A program made the translations under genes and the position numbers. From Promethearchaeota archaeon (GTDB lineage: Archaea; Asgardarchaeota; Lokiarchaeia; Sigynarchaeales; SOKP01), in the NCBI GenBank assembly GCA_019057735.1, contig JAHLWV010000040.1, positions 1 to 13,218 on the forward strand: DNA of 13,218 nt, in the 5' to 3' direction. Shown piece by piece: positions 1 to 6,403 of this stretch; the stretch's first letter is position 1, and each line of letters begins with the position of its first letter. A model generated the notes under the pieces. It saw nothing but the letters and a program-made list of their open reading frames with translations, was not told the DNA's origin and did no database searches.

Positions 1-60
1 GACTATAAATGTCCGAGGTGCCGAGCTTCTAAGAGATTATTTGTAAAGAAAAATAATTAA
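1..60 (+). CDS. C-terminal end of a rubredoxin-domain protein (5' partial)
   Basis: The first frame is open from the window edge to TAA at 58-60 and gives a 19-residue tail beginning DYKCPRCRASK. A CPxC pair followed three residues later by a basic residue and then an aromatic residue is the pattern of the second iron-binding knuckle of rubredoxin. It could end a stand-alone rubredoxin, a rubrerythrin or another rubredoxin fusion; the visible part cannot tell these apart. It lies 135 bases before a complete rubredoxin gene on the same strand, so it probably belongs to the same redox cluster. Confidence 0.6.
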   Translation, partial: DYKCPRCRASKRLFVKKNN

Positions 61-103
61 TCTTCAAAGTTCAAGCTTAAAGGCTATAGTTTAATTAGAT
101 TAA

Positions 104-113
104 TTTATAAAAT
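104..113 (+). promoter_or_regulatory. Candidate TATA box for the rubredoxin gene
   Basis: The sequence TTTATAAAAT is a good archaeal TATA-box match in the 135-base gap before the rubredoxin start at 196. Transcription starting about 25 bases downstream would leave a leader of roughly 60 bases. The surroundings are very AT-rich, so chance matches are easy and this is only a candidate. Confidence 0.3.
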
Positions 114-195
114 ATTAAATTAATATTTTTAATGTACATTCAATTAACAAATCCATAAATACAAATTAATTAAATTAAAAGAAAGGTAGTTTATA

Positions 196-336
196 GTGGC
201 TAAATGGGAATGTGGCGCTTGTGGATATGTATACGACGAAGAAAAAGAAGGGACTAAGTTCGAAGATCTCCCTGACGATTACATCTGTCCAGTTTGCGGC
301 GTAGACAAGAGTTTCTTTACAAAAATCTCAGATTAA
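196..336 (+). CDS. Rubredoxin, short form
   Basis: A 46-residue one-iron electron carrier of the cytoplasm. Two knuckles are visible: CGACGY (C6 and C9) near the N-terminus and CPVCG (C31 and C34), with the conserved [14 protein letters not shown] stretch between and around them. The start is GTG; no in-frame ATG exists, and an AAAGGTAG ribosome binding site lies just upstream. Typical rubredoxins have 52-54 residues. This one lacks most of the usual loop (GDPxxGIAPGT) and keeps only [12 protein letters not shown], as in the compact rubredoxin domains of some fusion proteins. It is the likely electron donor to the flavodiiron protein encoded next, and possibly to rubrerythrin and desulfoferrodoxin on the other strand. 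A T-rich terminator directly follows, so it may be made in excess as a separate short transcript. Confidence 0.9.
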   Translation: MAKWECGACGYVYDEEKEGTKFEDLPDDYICPVCGVDKSFFTKISD

Positions 337-346
337 ACCTAATTAC

Positions 347-376
347 TTATTTTTATTTTCTTATTTTTTTCTTTTA
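347..376 (+). terminator. T-rich transcription terminator after rubredoxin
   Basis: A pyrimidine tract begins 10 bases after the rubredoxin stop and includes ATTTTCTTATTTTTTT at 355-370. Archaeal terminators are typically T-rich runs without a required hairpin. The same 14-base core occurs after two minus-strand genes in this window. Confidence 0.55.
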
Positions 377-523
377 TATTGAGCTTAAATCATTAGTTAG
401 CTTAAATTTAACCTAAACATCTCTAAAATTTATAGGATAAATAAATTAAATTTATTAAAAACAAACAAAAAAATAACTTAAATAACAACAATTAATCCAA
501 AAATTGGTATTAAAAAAAAAACT

Positions 524-1732
524 ATGACTCATTTAGAATTATTGAAAGATGTATGGTATGTTGGTTATGTAGATTTTGAAGTTAGGAATTTCCATGGATA
601 CTCTACTCATCGAGGTTCCTCCTATAACGCATATATAGTTAAATCAGGAGATAAAACGGTATTAATAGATACTGTAAAGCGTCCATATTTCGAATATTAT
701 TTAGATAAAATAAAACATGTATGTGATCCAGCAGAAATTGATTATTTAATCATGGATCACATCGAGATGGACCATTCCGGGTCTTTCCCGTTAATTTTAA
801 AACACTTACCTAACGCAGAAATAATTACTTCTGTTAGAGGGGTTGATGTTTTAAAGAGCCATTTCCATCAAGAAATTGACGCTGAGGTATTCGATAGAAT
901 TCGAGCCGTTAAGAATGGAGACACTTTGGACATCGGAAATGGTAAAAAATTTACATTTGTACCGATACCTATGATACATTGGCCAGATAGCATGGTAGCA
1001 TTTATGAGTGACGATAATGGGAAAAACATCTTGTTCTCAAGTGATGCTTTCGGGCAACATATTGCAACCACTATGCGGTGGGACGATGAAAATGATATGT
1101 GTGAGATTATGGAAGAAGCGGAAAAATACTACGCTAATATTTTACTTCATTTATCGGGACTTATTGCAAAAACGCTTCCCGTAGTTGGAGCATTGCCCAT
1201 TGATGTTGTATGTACTGCTCATGGCATTTGTTGGAGAAAAAATATCCCCGAGATATTAGAGAAGTATAGGAAGTGGTCAAGCGGAGAAATCGAAGGAAAA
1301 AGCGTCTTAATCGTTTACGATACAATGTGGGAGAGTACAGCAAAAATTGCTAAAGCCTTAACGAAAGAAATTCGTCATAGAGGTATTCCAGTTAAAAGAT
1401 TCAGATTGACTCAAGCAGATTATTCTGATGTCATTACTGAGGCAATGAAGGCAAAAGCAATATTGATTGGAAGCCCTACTCTAAACAATGGCCTTTTCCC
1501 ATCTGTTGCAGAATACTTATGTTATCAAAGAGGCTTGAAACCCATGAATAAAGTTGGATTAGCTTTTGGTTCTTATGGGTGGTCAGGTCAAGCTGTACAA
1601 GAAATAGCTGAACAAATGAAGGCTGCTGGAATAGATGTTATGGACGAGTTAATTAAGATTAAATTCGTCCCGAAAGCAGAGGATTTAGATTTTAAAGATA
1701 TTGTTGATAAATTAATAGAAAAAATGAAATAA
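524..1732 (+). CDS. fprA: Class A flavodiiron protein (A-type flavoprotein, O2/NO reductase)
   Basis: A 402-residue cytoplasmic enzyme that reduces O2 to water (and/or NO to N2O), normally with electrons from rubredoxin. The N-terminal metallo-beta-lactamase-like domain (about 1-250) has the full diiron set: H79-x-E81-x-D83-H84, H152 in MIHWPDSM, D174 in SSDAFG and H233 in TAHG. The C-terminal flavodoxin domain (about 258-400) shows the FMN-phosphate loop YDTMWESTAKIA, then SPTLNNGLFPSVAEY and GSYGWSGQA. Length is normal for the two-domain class, and no rubredoxin or reductase is fused to it. The start fits the family N-terminus (LxxxVWYVGxxDxxxRNFHGY). A TATA-like AATTTATAGG lies around 427-436, and no strong ribosome binding site is visible before the ATG. 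The gene is 17 bases upstream of a dehydrogenase carrying its own rubredoxin domain, so the two are almost certainly co-transcribed. Confidence 0.95.
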   Translation: MTHLELLKDVWYVGYVDFEVRNFHGYSTHRGSSYNAYIVKSGDKTVLIDTVKRPYFEYYLDKIKHVCDPAEIDYLIMDHIEMDHSGSFPLILKHLPNAEIITSVRGVDVLKSHFHQEIDAEVFDRIRAVKNGDTLDIGNGKKFTFVPIPMIHWPDSMVAFMSDDNGKNILFSSDAFGQHIATTMRWDDENDMCEIMEEAEKYYANILLHLSGLIAKTLPVVGALPIDVVCTAHGICWRKNIPEILEKYRKWSSGEIEGKSVLIVYDTMWESTAKIAKALTKEIRHRGIPVKRFRLTQADYSDVITEAMKAKAILIGSPTLNNGLFPSVAEYLCYQRGLKPMNKVGLAFGSYGWSGQAVQEIAEQMKAAGIDVMDELIKIKFVPKAEDLDFKDIVDKLIEKMK

Positions 1733-1749
1733 AATAGAGGTTAAAAAAA

Positions 1750-3153
1750 ATGGATTTTAATTTAACAGAAGCACAACTAGCTTTACAAAAGAAAGCTAGA
1801 GAGTTTGCAGTAAAGGAAGTTCTACCTACTTCCTTCAGTTATGACGAGCACGAAATTATGCCTATGGATGTTATTGAAAAAGCCTGGAAGTTAGGACTAA
1901 CAAATTTGGGTGTTCCTAAAGAATACGGTGGGCAAGGATATGGTTTAATGGAAGCCGTAATAGTTGTCGAAGAAATTGCAGCAGCGTGTCCTGGAACTGC
2001 TACCTCAATTTTTGATAACGATTTAGGTTCAGGACCTATAGTTATTGGAGGGAATGAAGAGCAAAAAAATAGAGTGTTGAAAGATATAACAGAAAACTTC
2101 AAATTAATCGCTTTTGCTACTTCTGAACCGGGAATGGGTAGCGATGTAGCTGGAATGCAATGTCGCGCTGAAAAAGATGGAAAAGATTTTATATTAAACG
2201 GCACTAAATATTGGATAACTAACGCAGGATATTCTGATTACATCACCGTTTTTGCAACGACTGATCCAGAGAAAAAACATCGTGGTATAGCAGGATTCAT
2301 TGTACCAACTGACTATGAAGGAGTTAAAACTGGACCTCACATACCAAAATTGGGCCAACGAGCATCTAATACTTGCTCTGTCGTATTGAAAGATGTGAGA
2401 ATACCTGAGGAAAATGTATTGGCAAAACCAGGTAGAGGATTTATCTTAGCGATGCAAACTTTTCAAAAAACTAGACCTGCTGTCGCAGCGTTTGCAGTAG
2501 GATGCGCAAGGTCAGCTATGGAATATGCTATTGACTACGCTGAGAAAAGAAAAACATTTGGTAGACCTATAGGAAGTTACCAGATGATTCAATTTAAATT
2601 AGCAGAGATGTATAAGGATATTGAAGCTGCGAGATTATTAACCTATAAAGCGGCATGGGAAGGCGATCAAGGTTTAGATAGCAATCTTACATCTTCTATG
2701 GCGAAAGCCTTTGCTTCCGATGTTTGTATGAATGTTACCACTGAAGCCATCCAAGTTTTTGGAGGATACGGGTATCTTAGGACCTTTCCTGTCGAAAAAC
2801 TGTTTAGAGACGCAAAATTATATCAAATCTATGAGGGTACGTCTGAAATACAGAGGCTAGTAATAGCAAAGTTTATCATGAAAAAATACACCCATGCAAT
2901 GCCTAATCTTTTTGAAATTCAAAGAATAGATATAGAAGTGGAAGAAAAAACTAAAGAAGAAAAGCGTAAAATTGGTAAAACTAGTGATGAATTGGGCGGA
3001 AGATGGAAGTGTTTAGTGTGTGCTTATATTTACGACCCTGTTAGCGGCGATCCCGATAGTGGAATAGCTCCCGGAACTCCTTTTGAGGATATTCCAGATG
3101 ATTGGTTTTGTCCGGTTTGTGGAAGTGATAAAACCAAATTTGCAAAAATCTAA
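1750..3153 (+). CDS. Acyl-CoA dehydrogenase with fused C-terminal rubredoxin
   Basis: A 467-residue FAD enzyme expected to oxidise acyl-CoA to enoyl-CoA, fused to a one-iron rubredoxin. Residues 1-380 form a complete acyl-CoA dehydrogenase of the short-chain/butyryl type: signature [12 protein letters not shown] at 121-132, [20 protein letters not shown] near 267-286, QVFGGYGY at 335-342, and [10 protein letters not shown] with the likely catalytic base E362. A charged linker (about 381-417) leads to a full-length rubredoxin, 418-467, with C421/C424 and C454/C457 and the [20 protein letters not shown] core. A GAGGT ribosome binding site lies 17 bases after fprA. The usual acceptor is ETF; here the attached rubredoxin suggests direct one-electron transfer, plausibly to FprA. 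The chain length of the substrate cannot be read from the sequence. Confidence is high for both domains, lower for the electron route. Confidence 0.93.
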   Translation: MDFNLTEAQLALQKKAREFAVKEVLPTSFSYDEHEIMPMDVIEKAWKLGLTNLGVPKEYGGQGYGLMEAVIVVEEIAAACPGTATSIFDNDLGSGPIVIGGNEEQKNRVLKDITENFKLIAFATSEPGMGSDVAGMQCRAEKDGKDFILNGTKYWITNAGYSDYITVFATTDPEKKHRGIAGFIVPTDYEGVKTGPHIPKLGQRASNTCSVVLKDVRIPEENVLAKPGRGFILAMQTFQKTRPAVAAFAVGCARSAMEYAIDYAEKRKTFGRPIGSYQMIQFKLAEMYKDIEAARLLTYKAAWEGDQGLDSNLTSSMAKAFASDVCMNVTTEAIQVFGGYGYLRTFPVEKLFRDAKLYQIYEGTSEIQRLVIAKFIMKKYTHAMPNLFEIQRIDIEVEEKTKEEKRKIGKTSDELGGRWKCLVCAYIYDPVSGDPDSGIAPGTPFEDIPDDWFCPVCGSDKTKFAKI

Positions 3154-3169
3154 ACAAATAAACATTCAA

Positions 3170-3200
3170 TTTTTTACTTTTTATTTTTATTTATATTTTT
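3170..3200 (+). terminator. T-rich terminator after the fprA/dehydrogenase operon
   Basis: A 31-base tract of almost pure T broken by single A and C bases begins 16 bases after the dehydrogenase stop. It is a plausible archaeal poly-U terminator separating the redox operon from the transporter gene. No hairpin is evident. Confidence 0.45.
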
Positions 3201-3277
3201 ACAAAATATTAAAATATCGATTCACACTTTCTAATTCATTAGTTAAATTGAGATTTTTACAAAATTAGGTTTGTTAC

Positions 3278-4744
3278 ATGTCTGATAGCAAAATCGAAAA
3301 TACGGGAATTGTTTCTATAAAGGAAAAATTAGCATATAGTTTTGCTCAAATGCCAGGTACGTTTTATGGAGGCGTTATGGGCGTAATTCAATCCTTCTAT
3401 TTTGCTTGGATGGGATTGTCAACCATATGGATAACTATAGCATTAATTGTTTATGCGGTTTGGAATGTAGTAAACGACCCTATATTTGGTAATATAATAG
3501 GAAATACTCGCTATTACAATAAAAAAAGAGGAGAAGTCCAAAGATATATCCCATATATTAAATTTGGAGCTCCACTTTTTAGTTTGTGTTTTGCTTTGGT
3601 ATTTTTTCCACCAGATGCGTGGAGAGGGCAAACTTCTGATCTAACGATCCAAGTTTGGCTTTTTATTTGGTATCTTGTGAGCCAAATTGCCTATGATACT
3701 TTGTTTACATTTGTGTTATGCGCTCACGTAGCACTACTCCCACAAATGACGTTAAATCAGCGAGAAAGAGAAAAAATTCAGCTTATGAGCACTGCTTTTA
3801 TGTTACCTGCAATTTTGTTTGGATTTATTGTTCCAGTTATATTCTTAGCAAATCCTTCAACAGAAACCATTGCCCAATTTCAAATGCTTGTAGTAATTAT
3901 CGCTATTTTTGGAATCTTCCCTTACTTAATTTTATCAAAATATGTACGCGAACATAGTGAATATATTCCCGAAAATAAAACTCCTTTATTTAAATCAATA
4001 AAATTAGCTTTCAAAAATCCTTCATTCAGAGTATACGTATTATATGACGGAGTTTCAGTGTTATTCTTGAATTTGATAATGGTTAGTTTACCTTTCTACT
4101 TGACTTGGGTTTTAGGGCCAATGGATGGGTTTAATATGCTTCTTTTTTGGATTGGACCTATTATCTGCGTGTTTATTTCAATTCCTATATTATTAAGAAT
4201 TGCTGCTAAGTTCTCAACAAAAGCTTCAATAACTTTTTATCTTGGCGTTTTAAGTGTTGGGGGACTTTTTAGCTTCTTTGCTGGGCTTTCAGGTAACTGG
4301 GTTCTTGTTTCGATTGGTTTTTCAATATTTATGCTAGGTTTTGCAGGAGACTTTATTCAACATAACCCAATGCGCGCCGATACAATTGACTACGATTATT
4401 GGAAAATTTCGGGAGAGCGACGAGAGGGGCTCTATGCGGGAATAGGACCATTACTTAGCAAACCCATGATAAGTGTTGCCTTAGCGGTGCCACCAGCATT
4501 GATGACTGCTTTTGGCTTAATATATGTAGATATAGAAGGAGGATTATCAGCAACTCAAGGTTTAGCTGCAGCTTCTTTAAGTGTTAATATCAGTATGACT
4601 CTTCTACCGGGAATTGTATGTTTAATCGGCTTAATAATATGGGTAATATTTTATCCTTTAACTGGAAAGGTTGTAGAAGAGATGAAAAAAGAAGTAAGCA
4701 TTTTACATGAACAAAGAAGAAAAGAATACGAAGAAAAAAAGTAA
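3278..4744 (+). CDS. MFS transporter, GPH (sugar:cation symporter) type
   Basis: A 488-residue membrane protein with about 12 hydrophobic segments. Family marks are the N-terminal NDPIFGNIIGNTR (residues 66-78), matching the NDPIxG...TR loop of melibiose-carrier-type (GPH/MFS_2) symporters, followed by a basic RGEVQRYIPYI segment. A second mark is DTIDYDYWKISGERREGLYAG (from about 368), the matching loop in the C-terminal half. Such proteins usually import sugars or glycosides with a cation, but the family also includes carriers of other small molecules, and the substrate cannot be assigned here. An AGGT element lies 8 bases before the ATG. The protein ends in a charged cytoplasmic tail (HEQRRKEYEEKK). 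It sits between the redox genes and a decayed gene with no obvious metabolic partner, and it converges on the minus-strand block with a 10-base gap. Confidence 0.85.
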   Translation: MSDSKIENTGIVSIKEKLAYSFAQMPGTFYGGVMGVIQSFYFAWMGLSTIWITIALIVYAVWNVVNDPIFGNIIGNTRYYNKKRGEVQRYIPYIKFGAPLFSLCFALVFFPPDAWRGQTSDLTIQVWLFIWYLVSQIAYDTLFTFVLCAHVALLPQMTLNQREREKIQLMSTAFMLPAILFGFIVPVIFLANPSTETIAQFQMLVVIIAIFGIFPYLILSKYVREHSEYIPENKTPLFKSIKLAFKNPSFRVYVLYDGVSVLFLNLIMVSLPFYLTWVLGPMDGFNMLLFWIGPIICVFISIPILLRIAAKFSTKASITFYLGVLSVGGLFSFFAGLSGNWVLVSIGFSIFMLGFAGDFIQHNPMRADTIDYDYWKISGERREGLYAGIGPLLSKPMISVALAVPPALMTAFGLIYVDIEGGLSATQGLAAASLSVNISMTLLPGIVCLIGLIIWVIFYPLTGKVVEEMKKEVSILHEQRRKEYEEKK

Positions 4745-4754
4745 CCTAAGTAAG

Positions 4755-5012
4755 TTAAATATCTAATCTCCTTATTTCTTCAACTGCTTCTAAAAAATTA
4801 GAATGGATTATAGTTGGAATTATTTTATTGTCTTCTAAGTCACGCAAATGTTTCTCACCGTGTCCGGTAATCATATAAACTGTTTTACATCCTCCATTAA
4901 TCCCGAATTGTATATCAGATGGATGATCACCGATCATCCAAGAACATTCCAAATCAATATCCCATTGATTAGCTATTTCTTTTATAAATTTTGGATTTGG
5001 TCCGTTTGGGCT
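4755..5012 (-). pseudogene. Remnant of a HAD-superfamily phosphatase gene (GmhB/histidinol-phosphatase-like), N-terminal half missing
   Basis: The minus strand encodes about 85 residues resembling the C-terminal half of a HAD phosphatase of the D,D-heptose-bisphosphate/histidinol-phosphate phosphatase group. They start SPNGPNPKFIKEI, then have the motif IV loop WMIGDHPSDIQFGINGGCKT, and end with a normal tail (EEIRRLDI). Upstream, an in-frame TAG (5013-5015) interrupts the frame exactly where the family has its Cys/His loop. No HAD motif I (DxDGT) is found in the remaining 137 bases before dfx. Translation could only begin at a weak TTG near 4952, giving about 65 residues without the nucleophile aspartate. 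I read this as a truncated, inactive gene left by a deletion or rearrangement, rather than a functional small protein. Confidence 0.7.
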
Positions 5013-5125
5013 CTAAATAACGCAATAATTACAACAATAAAACAACTTACTACTATTATCTGAAGGAGTAATAACATCATCTGTATTTTTAAATATCTTT
5101 TAAAATTAAAAAATTAATAATATAT

Positions 5126-5147
5126 AAAAAAAATTAAATAAAAAAAT
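5126..5147 (-). terminator. T-rich terminator after dfx
   Basis: On the minus strand the desulfoferrodoxin stop is followed within a few bases by a run of T interrupted by single A bases. This fits an archaeal terminator, although the whole gap is AT-rich and the boundary is uncertain. Confidence 0.4.
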
Positions 5148-5149
5148 TA

Positions 5150-5542
5150 TTATTCAGTACTCTTCCATAATCCATGAAGATTGCAGTATTCCCTGGCGAT
5201 CAAACCTGAAGGATCGGTAACAACAAAGGTTGCTTTCGGTTCCATCCCAGGAGCTAACATTTGTCTTTTATAACAGCTGTCATTGCAGATTAGCTCAATC
5301 CACATAATGTAATGCTCTCCAGTCATAGGATGAGGTGTTCCCATTGAAATACCAACATCAACGGTAACTTTATTACCTTCAATCGTTATTTTAGGAACGT
5401 GTTTTTCACCCTTCCAATCAGCGGTTTTCTCCTCCATCAGAACCATCGGTTTTGCACAACATATAGTTTCAGGCACGCCCTGATTAAGGATTTCGATAAC
5501 TTTTCCACAAACTTCACATTTATACACAGATTTTTGTTTCAT
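5150..5542 (-). CDS. dfx: Desulfoferrodoxin (two-iron superoxide reductase)
   Basis: A 130-residue cytoplasmic enzyme that reduces superoxide to hydrogen peroxide without releasing O2. The N-terminal desulforedoxin-like domain carries the four cysteines of centre I: C9 and C12 in KCEVCGK, and the adjacent C28-C29 in ICCAKPM. The C-terminal neelaredoxin-type domain carries centre II ligands H48, H71, H77, C120 and H123, in GEKHVP, HPM, EHYIMWIE and EYCNLHGLW. It also has E46-K47, the pair known to assist catalysis. Length and order match the class with both iron centres. The start is supported by the fit of MKQKSVYKCEVCG to the family and a GTGAAA element upstream. It lies downstream of rubrerythrin on the same strand, which would remove the peroxide product; rubredoxin is the usual electron donor. 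Confidence 0.95.
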   Translation of the reverse strand: MKQKSVYKCEVCGKVIEILNQGVPETICCAKPMVLMEEKTADWKGEKHVPKITIEGNKVTVDVGISMGTPHPMTGEHYIMWIELICNDSCYKRQMLAPGMEPKATFVVTDPSGLIAREYCNLHGLWKSTE

Positions 5543-5620
5543 AATGCTTTCACTATTGTTAGTTTAAATAATAGTTGTTTCTAATAACTACAAGTTTCTT
5601 ATTTAACTATTTTGTTTAAT

Positions 5621-5633
5621 TTTTATAATAAAA
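5621..5633 (-). promoter_or_regulatory. Candidate TATA box for dfx
   Basis: Read on the minus strand this is TTTATTATAAAA, about 80 bases before the dfx start, inside the 100-base gap after rubrerythrin. It would allow dfx to be transcribed separately. It overlaps the region where rubrerythrin transcripts should end, and the AT-rich setting makes it uncertain. Confidence 0.25.
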
Positions 5634-5642
5634 ATTCTTAGC

Positions 5643-6227
5643 TCAGTATTCTTCGCATCTTTTTCTGAAATAATCTCTTGGATGTGAACAGCTTGGACAC
5701 ATAAAGTCATCTGGAAGCTCGTTTAATTCAACTTGGTAACCACATTCAAGACATATCCATATTACCTTATTTCCTCGTTTAAAGAATACATCGTCGCCTA
5801 CTAATTTTAACAATTTGCCATACCTCTCTGAATGGTGCTTTTCTGCGGAGGCAATTGCTCTAAATCTGCTGGCAATTGCGGGATATCCTTCTTTTTCTGC
5901 GATATCAGCGAAGCCTGGATACATTTCTTGCCATTCGTAATCTTCGCCCGCAATGGCAGACTTCAGATTTTCTGCTGTGGTTCCATAAGTAGTAGGTCCA
6001 CCCGCTTTTATCTCTAAATCTTCAAATTTTTCATCCTTCTTAAGATCCTGGAGCATTTTATAGTTCCAACCACCATGTTCTCTTTCTTGGTTTGAAGTTT
6101 CTTCGAAAATTTTTGATATGAGCATATATCCTTCCTTTTTAGCAATTTTGGAAAATAATGTATATCTATTTCGAGCTTGAGATTCTCCCAAAAATGCGGC
6201 GAATAAGTTTTCAATCGTTTTTTTCAT
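5643..6227 (-). CDS. rbr: Rubrerythrin
   Basis: A 194-residue cytoplasmic peroxidase that reduces hydrogen peroxide to water. Residues 1-145 form the four-helix diiron domain with the standard ligands: E15 in [12 protein letters not shown]48xxH51 in NQEREHGG, E95 and E98 in GEDYEW, and E129xxH132 in [10 protein letters not shown]. The C-terminal rubredoxin domain holds C159/C162 and C177/C180 (WICLECGY and DDFMCPSC). Length matches the classical family. A strong AAGGTGAA ribosome binding site lies just upstream at 6231-6238 and fixes the ATG at 6227. It is followed 100 bases later by desulfoferrodoxin, so the pair forms a superoxide-to-water pathway. Electrons probably come from the rubredoxins encoded at the other end of the window. 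Confidence 0.96.
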   Translation of the reverse strand: MKKTIENLFAAFLGESQARNRYTLFSKIAKKEGYMLISKIFEETSNQEREHGGWNYKMLQDLKKDEKFEDLEIKAGGPTTYGTTAENLKSAIAGEDYEWQEMYPGFADIAEKEGYPAIASRFRAIASAEKHHSERYGKLLKLVGDDVFFKRGNKVIWICLECGYQVELNELPDDFMCPSCSHPRDYFRKRCEEY

Positions 6228-6286
6228 TATTTCACCTTTTTTTTCATTTATTTATTGGAAATTTTCAGTTAATTGAATGATTTTGA

Positions 6287-6298
6287 ATATATATTTAT
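6287..6298 (-). promoter_or_regulatory. Candidate TATA box for rubrerythrin
   Basis: On the minus strand the sequence AATAAATATATATTC is preceded by a GGGT-containing stretch. It lies about 60-70 bases upstream of the rubrerythrin ATG, a suitable distance for a promoter with a leader of about 35 bases ending in the strong ribosome binding site. It is the best TATA match in the 176-base gap; nothing else of note is visible there except the terminator at 6375-6391. Confidence 0.35.
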
Positions 6299-6374
6299 TA
6301 CCCGAATTATAACTTTTTTACTTATAATTTAATGAAATAATAGGATAATCTAAAGTAATAAGTAGTTATTGAAT

Positions 6375-6391
6375 AAAAATAAGAAAATTTG
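6375..6391 (-). terminator. T-rich terminator after the multi-domain CoA-disulfide reductase
   Basis: On the minus strand it reads CAAATTTTCTTATTTTT, 12 bases beyond the stop codon. An identical 17-base element lies 9 bases beyond the stop of the iscU fusion gene, and 14 bases of it recur after the rubredoxin gene. This makes it a likely transcription-end signal. Confidence 0.5.
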
Positions 6392-6403
6392 CTTATTATT
6401 GCT

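Noticed and set aside
3083..3268. An open frame running from the dehydrogenase 3' end into the intergenic T-rich tract.
   Set aside because: It is a shadow of the rubredoxin domain in another frame followed by Phe/Tyr-rich translation of the terminator region; there is no start signal or family resemblance.
4982..5080. A 32-residue minus-strand frame starting MMLLLLQIIVVSCF, hydrophobic enough for one membrane segment, overlapping the HAD remnant in another frame.
   Set aside because: There is no ribosome binding site, and AT-rich DNA easily encodes Leu/Ile/Val runs. Part of it is simply the shifted reading of the HAD remnant. It would deserve interest only if conserved in relatives.
5552..5575. 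Inverted repeat ACTATT-N12-AATAGT upstream of dfx, considered as an operator.
   Set aside because: The arms are only 6 bases, AT-rich and widely spaced; in DNA of this composition such pairs are expected by chance.
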